Shown in pieces: positions 25,401-34,478 of a stretch of DNA of 64,000 nt. The notes under the pieces were generated by a model, which saw only the letters and a program-made list of their open reading frames with translations, was not told where the DNA came from and ran no database searches. Where the stretch lies: positions 131,434-195,433 of the forward strand of contig DATBFG010000086.1 of assembly GCA_036558645.1 (NCBI GenBank). The letters run 5' to 3'. Every line of letters starts with the position of its first letter. The first letter of the stretch is position 1. The stretch comes from DATBFG01 sp036558645 (GTDB lineage: Bacteria > Acidobacteriota > Terriglobia > Terriglobales > Acidobacteriaceae). Both the position numbers and the translations under genes were made by a program.

Positions 25401-27035
25401 ATGGACGACATTCGCAACGGACACAATGGGAACGGACACAATGGAAACGGCAACGGAAACGGAAACGGTCATGCGGTATCGGAAGGACCGCGATCGATTT
25501 CTTCGAGACTGCGCGACCTGGTAGCGGTGGGTTTTCGTCGGCGTGTCCTGATGCGCCGCGCGTTTCTGGTCAGCCTCATGGGCTGCCTGTTGGCTGTGAT
25601 GATCTTCGGCATCCAGTACCAGTCGGAAGTGGAGATCATGGTGAAGCGCGATACACGCGTCGAACCTTCGGCGACTCCTGATGACAGCCCGCGCCCGATT
25701 GCAGCCGGCGATTCGAACCAGACCACTCTCGAGATCAACACTGAGCAGGAGTTGTTCCTGCAATGGGATGTTCTGGCCAAGGTCGTAGATGATTGCCCCG
25801 TGCTCTGGCAGGGACACGATAAACCTTGGACTCCGTTGGTACGCGCTGTAAAACGCGCCATCCCGGGTTACGAGCAGAAGGAAATAGGCGATGCGGCAGT
25901 GAAGTTGAGCAAGGCACTGACAATCAGCCCGATTCCCACCTCGGGGATTCTGCAGGTGCAATACTCCGCCAGCGATCCGATCGACTCGACATGCGTCATG
26001 CAATCACTGACGCGGAACTACATGGCGAAGCACCTGGCGATCAATCGTCCGCAAACGAAGTTGTATGACTTCTTCTCGCAGCAGACAGACATGTACCAAA
26101 AGCGTCTGCAGAATGCGGAGGCTAAGCTGCTTGAGTTGGCCCGGAAGCAGGACTTGGCGTCCGCCGGCCTGCAGCGAGATCAAGCGGTGCAGCAGGAATC
26201 GAACTTCCTGGCAACGTTGCGCACGACAGAAGCGACGATCGCACAGACCAAAGAACAGATCCGCCAGTTGGAGAGCGCCAAGGCCACAACTGATCCGCGT
26301 GTGAGCACGGTTCAGCGCAGATCGGATAATGCGGCATTACTCTCCACTTTGAAGTCATCGTTGAATCAGTTAGAACTGCAGAGAAGCGACTACCTGTCGA
26401 AGTACGACCCGAGCTACCGCCTAGTACAACAGGTTGAGCAGCAGATCGCGGAGACCAAGACTGCCATTGCCGCGCAAGAACAAGGGCAGTTGCGAGACGA
26501 CACAACGGATCGAAACCCGGTCTACGCATGGGCCGACAGCGACCTGGCAAAAGCCCAGGCGTCTTTGCCGAGTCTTGAAGCACAAAGAAACGCTAACGCT
26601 CAGAACGTAGCGAAGTATACGAAGGAAGCCCTCGCCTACAACGAAGGCGAAGTGGCAGTTTCGGACCTGATGCGTGAGGTAAAGGCCGAAGAGCAGAACT
26701 ACCTGCTTTACCTAGGCAAGCGCGAACAGGCGCGAATCTCCGACAAACTCGATGAAGAGCGTGTCTTGAATGTTGTGGTTGCCGAGCCGCCGACTCTACC
26801 CGCGGTTCCTACTTACTCCCCGCTGCTCCTGATCGTCGTTTGCTTCATCCTGGCAGGGTTGGTGGCGGTGGGTTCCGCTTTGACTGCCGATTACTTGGAT
26901 TCGTCATTCCGCACGCCGGACGAAGTCCGGGAAGTCCTGCGTATACCGGTGTTCGCCTCAATTCCTGTGTCGGACTCTGCTACCGGTAACGGACATGATG
27001 TTTCCGTAGGCTCTATACCGAGAAACGGCCACTAG
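25401..27035 (+). CDS. Wzz/GumC-type polysaccharide copolymerase
   Basis: The 544-residue inner-membrane protein has a TM near residues 54-72 (FLVSLMGCLLAVMIFGI), a long periplasmic coiled-coil hairpin (about 220-450) and a second TM (LLLIVVCFILAGLVAVGSAL). It ends in YLDSSFRTPDEVREVL, the usual Wzz/GumC C-terminus. It controls chain length and links synthesis to the Wza channel; the kinase domain is a separate gene downstream, as in split BY-kinase systems. The cytoplasmic N-terminus is an odd Asn-Gly repeat (NGHNGNGHNGNGNGNG), a style repeated in the NRPS N-terminus. Confidence 0.9.
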   Translation: MDDIRNGHNGNGHNGNGNGNGNGHAVSEGPRSISSRLRDLVAVGFRRRVLMRRAFLVSLMGCLLAVMIFGIQYQSEVEIMVKRDTRVEPSATPDDSPRPIAAGDSNQTTLEINTEQELFLQWDVLAKVVDDCPVLWQGHDKPWTPLVRAVKRAIPGYEQKEIGDAAVKLSKALTISPIPTSGILQVQYSASDPIDSTCVMQSLTRNYMAKHLAINRPQTKLYDFFSQQTDMYQKRLQNAEAKLLELARKQDLASAGLQRDQAVQQESNFLATLRTTEATIAQTKEQIRQLESAKATTDPRVSTVQRRSDNAALLSTLKSSLNQLELQRSDYLSKYDPSYRLVQQVEQQIAETKTAIAAQEQGQLRDDTTDRNPVYAWADSDLAKAQASLPSLEAQRNANAQNVAKYTKEALAYNEGEVAVSDLMREVKAEEQNYLLYLGKREQARISDKLDEERVLNVVVAEPPTLPAVPTYSPLLLIVVCFILAGLVAVGSALTADYLDSSFRTPDEVREVLRIPVFASIPVSDSATGNGHDVSVGSIPRNGH

Positions 27036-27100
27036 GAATCCGGCGAACCTGCCGGAGTGGCCTGCTTTCTCTTCACCAATAGGTTCAGGGAGGATCCGTC

Positions 27101-27817
27101 TTGAGTCGAACGTACGAAGTTCTTCAACAAATAGAAAGGGACCAGAGATCGCCCCTCTCTGATTCCGGGAGCAACGGCCGTGGTCCAGCATTGCCGGTAG
27201 CGGCTGGGGAAGAAGTACTGCGGTTGGTACAGCAGGTGTTTCGCACATCGGCTGAGCAGCCGCGAGTCGTGGTTTTTTCGTCTGTGGCACCGGGAGACGG
27301 TTGCACATGGGTTTGCATTAATTCAGCGCTGACCCTGGCGTCGCAGAACCCTGGATCGCTTTGCCTAGTTGACGCAAACCTGCGTTCTCCGGGTCTGCAC
27401 AAGGCGTTCGGGATTGAGAATCAAAGCGGATTGTCTGACGCGTTAACCCAGTCCGGTTCCATTCGCAATTACATCCAGCAAATCGCGGGAAGCAACTTGT
27501 GGGTTCTGCCTGCAGGTTCGGCCAACGGGGTTCAGCCGCAGCTCGTGTTTGAAACGCTGCGAGTGCGGTTGGCGGAATTGCGATCTGAATTCGAGACGGT
27601 ATTGATAGATGCGCCGCCGGCGAGTCTTTATTCCGACGCTGTTCAGTTGGGACGGTTGTCGGATGGAGTCATCCTGGTACTGCAGGGAAATACCACGCGG
27701 CGGGAATCTGCGCTGAGCGTGAAAGACAGCTTTGACTCGGCGAATGTGCGGCTGTTGGGTGCAGTTTTGAACAAGCGCACGTTTCCCATTCCGCAAAACC
27801 TTTACAACCGGCTCTAG
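27101..27817 (+). CDS. BY-kinase-like P-loop protein (CpsD/Wzc type) with altered Walker A
   Basis: The 238-residue protein follows the CpsD/CapB layout. Walker A occupies the expected place in VVVFSSVAPGDGCTWVCINSA but reads GDGCT, so the catalytic Lys is Cys68. Walker A' (LCLVDANLRSPGLH) and Walker B (VLIDAPPASLYSDA) are intact. The C-terminus (FPIPQNLYNRL) lacks the usual tyrosine cluster. Loss of both the P-loop Lys and the Tyr tail argues against autokinase activity; it may be a nucleotide-sensing or purely structural partner of the upstream Wzz-like protein. The start is TTG 27101 after AGGGAGG. Confidence 0.85.
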   Translation: MSRTYEVLQQIERDQRSPLSDSGSNGRGPALPVAAGEEVLRLVQQVFRTSAEQPRVVVFSSVAPGDGCTWVCINSALTLASQNPGSLCLVDANLRSPGLHKAFGIENQSGLSDALTQSGSIRNYIQQIAGSNLWVLPAGSANGVQPQLVFETLRVRLAELRSEFETVLIDAPPASLYSDAVQLGRLSDGVILVLQGNTTRRESALSVKDSFDSANVRLLGAVLNKRTFPIPQNLYNRL

Positions 27818-27910
27818 TCGTAAGGAGCCGCGATCGAGTTTAACTAGCAGCAACAGGCACACTTTTCCCAAAGCGGTCTGTGGACGCGATGGGACTGAGA
27901 GGGCGGAGCT

Positions 27911-28453
27911 ATGCACCTGGATGTATCGCAAGCCACTTCGGCACCCATGCAAGGCGATGGCCTGCAGTGGTTTGCGTTGCGGACGCGGTCGCGACACGAA
28001 AAAAAAGTCGCTACTGAGGTCGCGGCGAAGGGCATTTTTGCTTTCCTCCCAATCATCACGAGGAAACACAAGTGGAGCGACCGGTACAAAATGGTCGAGT
28101 TGCCCTTGTTTCCTTGCTACCTGTTTGTTCGAATGGATAGTTCGGCGGAGACAAGAGTTACTGTCCTGCGGACATCGGGTGCGGTTGGATTTATTGGCAA
28201 CGGGGGTCGTGGGACGCCGATTCCCGACGCCCAGATCGATTCGGTGCGCAGCATTCTCGAGCAAGGGGTGGAGTTCTCCCTACATCCCTATCTCGCCATC
28301 AACCAGCGAGTGCGTATTCGCGGTGGCTCATTGGACGGTGTGGAAGGGGTGCTGTTAGCAAAAAATACAGATCAGAGTCTGGTGGTATCGATTGACCTGA
28401 TTCAACGCTCGGTGGCCATCCGCGTGAGCGGTTATCAGTTAGAACCGGCGTAG
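27911..28453 (+). CDS. NusG-like transcription antiterminator (UpxY/RfaH/LoaP type)
   Basis: The 180-residue protein has an N-terminal NGN domain (LQWFALRTRSRHEKKVATEV, then MVELPLFPCYLFVRMD) and a C-terminal KOW module (INQRVRIRGGSLDGVEGVLL). Paralogous NusG proteins of this kind are encoded inside long polysaccharide operons, travel with RNA polymerase and suppress termination. Its place as the fourth gene of a run of over 25 genes on the same strand fits that role. It is not the housekeeping NusG: it is flanked by EPS genes, not secE/rplK. ATG 27911 has GGAG nearby. Confidence 0.88.
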   Translation: MHLDVSQATSAPMQGDGLQWFALRTRSRHEKKVATEVAAKGIFAFLPIITRKHKWSDRYKMVELPLFPCYLFVRMDSSAETRVTVLRTSGAVGFIGNGGRGTPIPDAQIDSVRSILEQGVEFSLHPYLAINQRVRIRGGSLDGVEGVLLAKNTDQSLVVSIDLIQRSVAIRVSGYQLEPA

Positions 28454-28522
28454 GCGCTGGCAACGTACCCGCGCAAATCTTCAACTATCAAAATTCACTG
28501 AAGGGTAAGTAGGGGGGATTGG

Positions 28523-29998
28523 ATGTCTGAAAGAGAAGAAATGAGTAACGGCACAGCTAGCCGGCCGCGAATTGCAGTTTTGGGAATGGGACACGTTGGA
28601 CTTCCGACAGCGTTGGGCATGGCGGAGCTCGGCTGGGAAGTCATTGGCGCGGACGCGAATGCGGAAGCGATCGCACGCCTGCAATCGGGCGTCTGCACTT
28701 TTTATGAACCTGGACTGCAGCCCCTTCTTACCAAGCACTCCACCAACAAGAATTTCCGGCTTACCACCGATGTTGCCGCAGCTATCAGTGCTTCAGACGT
28801 CTTGTTCATCTGCGTGGGAACTCCACAGAAGGAAAACGGCGAGGCAGATCTTACTCAAGTGGAAGGAGTCGCACGCGTCGTAGCGCGCAATCTGAATGGC
28901 TACAAACTGATCGTTGAGAAGAGTACGGTTCCGGCGATCACGGGACAGTGGATCAAGAAAACGATCGAGCGCTTCGCGCGTTCCGAATCCACGGCGAAGA
29001 CGAACGGCCACCGTCCGGCAAGTGAGGAGATCAGTTTCGACGTCGCTTCCAACCCGGAGTTTCTGCAGGAAGGCAAGGCGGTGGATGACTTCTTCCGGCC
29101 GGATCGCATCGTGATCGGCGTCGAGTCAGAGCGGGCGCGAGAGTTGTTGGAAGAGATTTACAGACCGTTGAAGCGGCCTATCGTAGTCACCAATCTATGC
29201 ACGGCGGAGCTGATCAAGCACGCGGCGAACGCGTTTTTGTCGACCAAGATTTCGTTCATCAACATGGTCTCTGACGTCTGCGAAGCGGTGGGGGCGGACG
29301 TCGTGCAGGTAGCGGAAGGAATCGGGCTCGATGCACGGATTGGGCCGCAGTTTCTGAAGGCCGGCATCGGATTCGGTGGCTCCTGCTTCCCGAAGGATGT
29401 ACGAGCGTTCATTCATTTGGCGGAGACCCAGGGAGTCAACGTCTCGCTGATGCACGAAGTCGAGCGGGTGAATCGTGAGCGGATCGGGATCTTCATGAAG
29501 AAATTGCGCAAGCTGCTGTGGGTCTTGCGCGATAAGAAGCTTGCGGTTCTGGGTTTGGCATTCAAGCCTGCTACCGACGACATCCGGGAAGCGCCGGCGT
29601 TGAAGATTATCGACGCACTGCTCAAAGAGGGGGCGACTCTGCGCATGTACGATCCGCAGGGCATGCCCAATACCAAGCAGGTGTTTCCGGAAGAACCGGG
29701 ACGCGTAGACTACTGCGATTCAGCCTACGACGCCGCCAAAGGCGCACATGCCTTGCTGTTGCTGACAGAGTGGGATGAGTTCCGGCGGGTTGATTTCGAC
29801 CGTCTTCGTGAAGAGATGGAAGTTCCCATCATTGTGGATGGGCGTAACCTGTATGACCCCGAGACTGTCCGAGAACACGGTTTTGAATACGTGTGCATAG
29901 GGCGGCCGGAAACCGAGTCAGACGCGAACATTCCGCCGAGTCAGCGCAAGAGCCATGTCGCGTTCCGCAAACCTTCGATGCGCGGAGTAATTTCCTAA
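28523..29998 (+). CDS. UDP-glucose/GDP-mannose dehydrogenase family protein
   Basis: The 491-residue protein has the N-terminal NAD-binding Rossmann motif IAVLGMGHVGLPTALGMAELG. The central domain has KHAANAFLSTKISFIN, the catalytic-Cys motif GFGGSCFPKD near residue 290, and the C-terminal UDP-binding domain (LGLAFKPATDDIREAPALKI). It oxidises a nucleotide sugar to its uronic acid, most likely UDP-glucose to UDP-glucuronate, supplying an acidic sugar for the EPS. GMGHVG replaces the more common GxGYVG. An insertion near residues 155-170 (SESTAKTNGHRPASE) is not typical. ATG 28523 was chosen; an internal ATG 18 bp later is possible. Confidence 0.9.
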   Translation: MSEREEMSNGTASRPRIAVLGMGHVGLPTALGMAELGWEVIGADANAEAIARLQSGVCTFYEPGLQPLLTKHSTNKNFRLTTDVAAAISASDVLFICVGTPQKENGEADLTQVEGVARVVARNLNGYKLIVEKSTVPAITGQWIKKTIERFARSESTAKTNGHRPASEEISFDVASNPEFLQEGKAVDDFFRPDRIVIGVESERARELLEEIYRPLKRPIVVTNLCTAELIKHAANAFLSTKISFINMVSDVCEAVGADVVQVAEGIGLDARIGPQFLKAGIGFGGSCFPKDVRAFIHLAETQGVNVSLMHEVERVNRERIGIFMKKLRKLLWVLRDKKLAVLGLAFKPATDDIREAPALKIIDALLKEGATLRMYDPQGMPNTKQVFPEEPGRVDYCDSAYDAAKGAHALLLLTEWDEFRRVDFDRLREEMEVPIIVDGRNLYDPETVREHGFEYVCIGRPETESDANIPPSQRKSHVAFRKPSMRGVIS

Positions 29999-30079
29999 GG
30001 CCCGTACGCCATAGTTGGAAGCTGTCTCACGCTGTAAGGCATCACGAATGCCGCTACCAGTCGACCCTCGAGAGCTTTC

Positions 30080-31522
30080 ATGAGTCACATTCGCAGGCAC
30101 ATTCTTGTCGAAGCGTTCAAGCTCTTCGACATCTTCCTGTTCGTCGTCTCGTTCGGACTGGCGACCCTGCCTGTCGTCCACGAGGCCCGTGTCTTCCGCG
30201 TGACGGAATTCCTGTCGATGCGCGTCAAGGTGCAGAACCTGGCGATGTTCATCGGCTTCCTGGTTCTCTGGCACGCGATTTTCAAGGCGGTCGGACTCTA
30301 CGAATCAAAACGACTGAGCGGTCGTTTGTCCGAAATCAAAGACGTCCTCAAGGCGACGCTACTAGGGACGGCTTTTCTAGGCGTATCGGGCGAACTGTTC
30401 GGAATCCAGATGGTGGACACAGTTTTTCTGGTCAACTTTCTAGTGATCAGCAGCGGCTTGACCATCATCAGCCGCCTGCTTTTGCGGATGGCACTGGGCA
30501 GCGTACGAAGACACAACCGCAATTTGCGTCACATGCTGGTGGTCGGCAGTAACCCGCGAGCGCTGCAATTTGTACGGAAGATTCAATCGCGACCCGAGTT
30601 GGGCTATCACGTCATCGGATTCGCTGATGAGAGCTGGCCCGGAATGCAAGTGTTTCTGAAGACCGGGTATCGAAGGGTCTGCGATCTTGAGAATTTGCCG
30701 GCATATCTTAGGCAGAGCGTGGTCGACGAAGTCATCATGGGGCTGCCGTTAAAGTCTCGCTACCAGCAGGCGTCGCGCGTTGCGGCATTGTGCGAGGAAC
30801 AGGGAATCGTAGTCCGGTTCCCCTCCAGCATCTTCGACCTGAAGCTGGCAAAAACCAAGGCGTATGAGTTTGATGGCGATTCGCTCATTACGCTGTTGAC
30901 TGGCGGCATGTCAGAAACCGGCTCGACAATCATTAAACGCGCCATGGATGTCATAGCATCGAGCTTCCTGATCCTGTTGCTCTCACCGGTTCTGCTGTTG
31001 GTGGCCGCATTGATCAAGCTGACCTCACCTGGTCCGGTATTCTTCGTTCAAAAGCGAATGGGATTGAACAAGCGAGTATTCTCCATGTGCAAGTTCCGCA
31101 CTATGGTTCCGGATGCGGAGCGACGCATGGCAGAAATTGCGCACCTGAACGAGGTGAGCGGCCCGGTATTCAAGATCAAGAACGATCCACGAATTACGCC
31201 AATCGGACGGCTACTCCGGAAGACCAGTATCGACGAGCTGCCGCAGTTGTTTAATGTCTGGAAAGGCGATATGAGCCTGGTAGGCCCGCGACCTTTGCCG
31301 GTTCGCGACTACGAGGGATTTGATCAGGATTGGCAGAGGCGCCGCTTCAGTGTGCGTCCCGGAATTACCTGCTTGTGGCAGGTTGCGGGAAGGAGTTCCA
31401 TTTCGTTCGAAAAGTGGATGGAACTCGACATGGAATACATTGATCAGTGGTCGATCTGGCTCGACCTGCAGATCCTGGCCCGAACCATACCGGCAGTATT
31501 AAGGGGAACGGGCGCGGCTTGA
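30080..31522 (+). CDS. Undecaprenyl-phosphate sugar phosphotransferase (initiating enzyme)
   Basis: The 480-residue membrane protein is of the WcaJ/PssY type. Four to five N-terminal TMs (about residues 12-130) precede a Rossmann-like CoA-binding-type domain (HMLVVGSNPRALQFVRKI), a further TM near 285-310 (SFLILLLSPVLLLVAALI) and the C-terminal bacterial sugar transferase domain. The last contains KRAMDVIASS, PVFFVQKRMGLNKR, FKIKNDPRITPIGRLLRKTS, DELPQLFNVWKGDMSLVGPR and RPGITCLWQVAGRS. It transfers hexose-1-P, usually glucose, to undecaprenyl phosphate and starts EPS repeat-unit synthesis. Confidence 0.92.
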   Translation: MSHIRRHILVEAFKLFDIFLFVVSFGLATLPVVHEARVFRVTEFLSMRVKVQNLAMFIGFLVLWHAIFKAVGLYESKRLSGRLSEIKDVLKATLLGTAFLGVSGELFGIQMVDTVFLVNFLVISSGLTIISRLLLRMALGSVRRHNRNLRHMLVVGSNPRALQFVRKIQSRPELGYHVIGFADESWPGMQVFLKTGYRRVCDLENLPAYLRQSVVDEVIMGLPLKSRYQQASRVAALCEEQGIVVRFPSSIFDLKLAKTKAYEFDGDSLITLLTGGMSETGSTIIKRAMDVIASSFLILLLSPVLLLVAALIKLTSPGPVFFVQKRMGLNKRVFSMCKFRTMVPDAERRMAEIAHLNEVSGPVFKIKNDPRITPIGRLLRKTSIDELPQLFNVWKGDMSLVGPRPLPVRDYEGFDQDWQRRRFSVRPGITCLWQVAGRSSISFEKWMELDMEYIDQWSIWLDLQILARTIPAVLRGTGAA

Positions 31523-31754
31523 GAAACGTAGCTGAGCGCCATCGAGCGCGTCCAAGAGATATGAATTGTGAATAAACACTCTTAACGAATCCAGCGTTTC
31601 CCTGGGTCCTCCCGCCTCGCTGTCGCGACGCCATGTTTCCGGAGGCGCCGTTACCGTACAAAATCGATAGTGCGTGCCAGCCGTTGGGAAGAGTTGTTTC
31701 TAACGGAACCAAGTGCGAAGCCGTCGCTAGCCAAATAGAGAAAAACGAATCCAG

Positions 31755-33365
31755 ATGGCGACAAGTCAAGTACCAGAAACACCTCGAAACGTTCCCGACG
31801 CTGTGCTGGGCACCGCAACCGCGGTGGCCGATATTCCAGCGCCTAAGCAGCAGGACGTAAGCAAGCTTGCGGCCGGGGCGGGGGTTGCGCTTACGGGAAG
31901 AATTGTAGGCCGGGGATTGCTTCTCGGGATCGACGTGGCGCTGGCCCGGTTGCTCGGGCCTGCTCAGTACGGGTTCTACGTGATCGGATGGACGATTACG
32001 CGGCTCGCAACACTGCTTTCGCCGCTGGGGTTGAATGCAGGCGTCATTCGTTTTGGGGCGCGATATGGGCGCCAGGATGAGGCGCGTTTCAAAGGCGTTC
32101 TGCTTTTCTGCATTGGAGGGGCGGCTTTGGTTGCGGCCGTTTTGGGGGCAGGTTTGTTTTTTGCCGCTCCCTGGCTAGCCGGAGAGGTTTATCACAAGCC
32201 GGACTTGGCAGGGTCGTTCCGATGGTTCGCATTGGGGTTTCCGGCGGCTGCAACAGTAACGGTGGCGGCAGCCGCGACCAGAATCACACAGCGCATGAAG
32301 AGTGGGGTTATTACCGAGGATCTGAGCCAGCCAGCGATTGGTTTATCGCTGATTCTTATCCTGGTCGGAGTGTTCAAGCTTGGTATTAACGGTGCCCTGA
32401 TCGCGTACCTGGTTTCTTTCCTGATGGCGGCCGTTATAGGAGCGTACTACGTAGCCAAGCTGTTCCCAGTGGTACGCAAGTCAAGCGTGAAGGCGATCTA
32501 TCCGGGTAAAGACCTAATAGCGTTTTCGTTGCCGGCATCACTGACGGGCGTGCTGGGTGTGATGATCATCTGGGTAAACCGCCTGTTTGTGGGCTACTTC
32601 CGTTCGACAAGCGAAGTCGGCATTTACCAAGTTGCGTCGCAGGTTCCTGTGACAGTGGCGCTGGTGGTCGGAGCAGTATCGGCCATTTTCTCTCCAATGG
32701 TTGCGGATTTTGCGCATCGCGGGCAGTTTGACAAGGTGCGAGAGATTTACGTCATCGGTACGAAGTGGACGCTGTACTTCAGCATGCCTGCATTGTTGCT
32801 GATGGCGCTCGCGCCGAGAGAAGTGATCACAGTACTATTTGGCGCCTCCTACGCGGATGGCGGCACAGCTCTAAAAATTCTGGCGCTCGGGCAGTTGTTT
32901 AATGCGGGCAGCGGGTGCGTGGGTACCTTGCTGGTGATGACCGGGAACCAGAAGATCACGTCAGCCCTATACGCAATTATGTTTGCGGTCAATGTGGCAA
33001 TGTCGGTGCTGCTGATCCCCCGCTATGGCGTTCCCGGTGCGGCGTGGGCGACAACGCTGACCGCTTGTGGATTATTCGCGCCGGCGCTGGTTATTGCATG
33101 GCAGCGTTTGAGGATGGTGCCATGGGATGGCCGCTACTGGAAATTGTTGATGGCTACGGCAATTTCCGGCGCTGCGATGCTCATTCCGCTTCCAATGCTC
33201 AAGGTGCTGCCGCATCTATTGGTAGAAGGTTTCTTCGCGACTGTGGTTTTTTGGGGAGTGATGTTCGCCGCGGGCTTCGACGCGGAGGATCGTCACTTCA
33301 TGGGTATGATCCGTGCCCGCATCAAATCCAATTTCTCCCGGAGACAAGACAGCTATGTTTCATGA
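31755..33365 (+). CDS. Oligosaccharide flippase, MOP superfamily (Wzx-like)
   Basis: The 536-residue polytopic protein has 12-14 predicted TMs starting near residue 40. MOP-type sequence includes GVALTGRIVGRGLLLGIDVAL, LARLLGPAQYGFYVIGWT, then SLPASLTGVLGVMIIWVNRL and the VNRLFVGYF segment. It would flip the lipid-linked repeat unit across the inner membrane. The start at ATG 31755 gives a 35-residue soluble N-terminal tail; the ribosome site is weak. Its last codons overlap the start of the sulfotransferase (33355), so the two are translationally coupled. The 230 bp upstream contain no gene. Confidence 0.9.
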   Translation: MATSQVPETPRNVPDAVLGTATAVADIPAPKQQDVSKLAAGAGVALTGRIVGRGLLLGIDVALARLLGPAQYGFYVIGWTITRLATLLSPLGLNAGVIRFGARYGRQDEARFKGVLLFCIGGAALVAAVLGAGLFFAAPWLAGEVYHKPDLAGSFRWFALGFPAAATVTVAAAATRITQRMKSGVITEDLSQPAIGLSLILILVGVFKLGINGALIAYLVSFLMAAVIGAYYVAKLFPVVRKSSVKAIYPGKDLIAFSLPASLTGVLGVMIIWVNRLFVGYFRSTSEVGIYQVASQVPVTVALVVGAVSAIFSPMVADFAHRGQFDKVREIYVIGTKWTLYFSMPALLLMALAPREVITVLFGASYADGGTALKILALGQLFNAGSGCVGTLLVMTGNQKITSALYAIMFAVNVAMSVLLIPRYGVPGAAWATTLTACGLFAPALVIAWQRLRMVPWDGRYWKLLMATAISGAAMLIPLPMLKVLPHLLVEGFFATVVFWGVMFAAGFDAEDRHFMGMIRARIKSNFSRRQDSYVS

Positions 33366-34200
33366 GCTTCGCCGCTTGCGTCATAAGGCATCGAAATCGG
33401 TTTTGCGAGGACCTCTCATCTGGTTACGTCACCGCGGCCTGGACCCGGCTGATGTGTATCTGGCTTCCTATCCGAGGTCGGGGAACACCTGGCTACGATT
33501 TCAATTGGTCGAGATCCTGGCTGGTCGTTCGGCCGAGTTCGACAATGTGAACCGGCTGATTCCAGAAATGGGTATCCACGGCACGACGCCAACCTTGCTG
33601 CCGGGCGGCGGACGCCTAATCAAGACGCATGAACCCTATCGCTCGAACTACAAGCGCGCGGTCTACATCTATCGCGATTTGCGCGATTGCATGCTCTCAA
33701 TGCACTCCCGGGAAACAGAGTTGGGGTTGATCCATATTGACCTGGATACGTTTCTTCCGCTGTTTTTGGAAGGGCGCGCCAGCGGATTTGGCGCGTGGCA
33801 GGACCACGTAAACTCCTGGATGTCGAGCCCGCTTCCCAAGCGCGGCGATATGTGCGTCATCCGTTTTGAGGAACTGAGAAAGAGCCCGGCCGACGCGCTG
33901 GCAGAGATCACTGACTTCCTGGGAGTAAAGGTGGATCGCGGCGTAATTGAAGCGGCGGTTGCTAACAACAGCCTCGATCGCATGAAGGAGAAAGAGAAGC
34001 GCTCACTCAATCTGCCGAAGAGCAACACCGAAGAAGGGCGCTTTGTCCGCAAGGGTGCGATCGGAGGCTGGCGTGCCCGGTTCTCAGAAGACCAGATTCG
34101 ACTGGTTGATCAATTTGCCGGTCCGGTTCTGGAGCGGCTTGGATATCCGACGGCCAAGACTTTGCTAGAGGAAGTCAGCATGGATGCGATTCGCGCGTAA
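33355..34200 (+). CDS. PAPS-dependent sulfotransferase
   Basis: The 281-residue sulfotransferase has the 5'-phosphosulfate loop YLASYPRSGNTWLRFQLVEI and the 3'-phosphate binding segment AVYIYRDLRDCMLSMHSR, including the conserved Arg and Ser. Late in the protein KGAIGGWRARFSEDQ matches the family RKGxxGDWK motif. It transfers sulfate from PAPS to a hydroxyl, here presumably on the EPS repeat unit or its lipid-linked precursor. The start at ATG 33355 overlaps the flippase stop; an earlier in-frame start at 33313 is rejected because it would overlap 50 bp more. It is one of two sulfotransferases in the locus, not closely alike. Confidence 0.88.
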   Translation: MFHELRRLRHKASKSVLRGPLIWLRHRGLDPADVYLASYPRSGNTWLRFQLVEILAGRSAEFDNVNRLIPEMGIHGTTPTLLPGGGRLIKTHEPYRSNYKRAVYIYRDLRDCMLSMHSRETELGLIHIDLDTFLPLFLEGRASGFGAWQDHVNSWMSSPLPKRGDMCVIRFEELRKSPADALAEITDFLGVKVDRGVIEAAVANNSLDRMKEKEKRSLNLPKSNTEEGRFVRKGAIGGWRARFSEDQIRLVDQFAGPVLERLGYPTAKTLLEEVSMDAIRA

Positions 34201-34221
34201 CACCTCGATCGGAGACTAGAT

Positions 34222-34413
34222 ATGCAGCAAGGAAATCAAGGGATGAAGCGGCCTGCCGGAAGCGAGACCATATCTGGTCCGCGCTCGGTCAACTTTGAAT
34301 GGAAGAGCCGTCCGGTGATGAGCGACAGAATGTCATTGTTGAGAAAAGTTCGCCGCAAAGTAGGTGGACTGGTGGCGTATGGTGCGACGTTTTATCGAAC
34401 CGCTGCGAAGTAA
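34222..34413 (+). CDS. Small hypothetical protein
   Basis: The 63-residue basic peptide has no recognised family. GGAG lies 10 bases before ATG 34222. The C-terminal half (MSLLRKVRRKVGGLVAYGATFYRTAAK) is amphipathic with a short hydrophobic stretch. It fills the space between sulfotransferase and polymerase on the same strand, which supports it being real, but the codon evidence is slim. Confidence 0.45.
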   Translation: MQQGNQGMKRPAGSETISGPRSVNFEWKSRPVMSDRMSLLRKVRRKVGGLVAYGATFYRTAAK

Positions 34414-34478
34414 ATACGTAAGCCGGTATTAGGAATGGTCGACTGATTTACCGCTAAGACGCGGAAAGGAATTAGAGA

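Noticed and set aside
25401..25470. Tandem repeat AACGGA as a mobile or regulatory element
   Set aside because: It is coding, giving the Asn-Gly tail of the Wzz-like protein.
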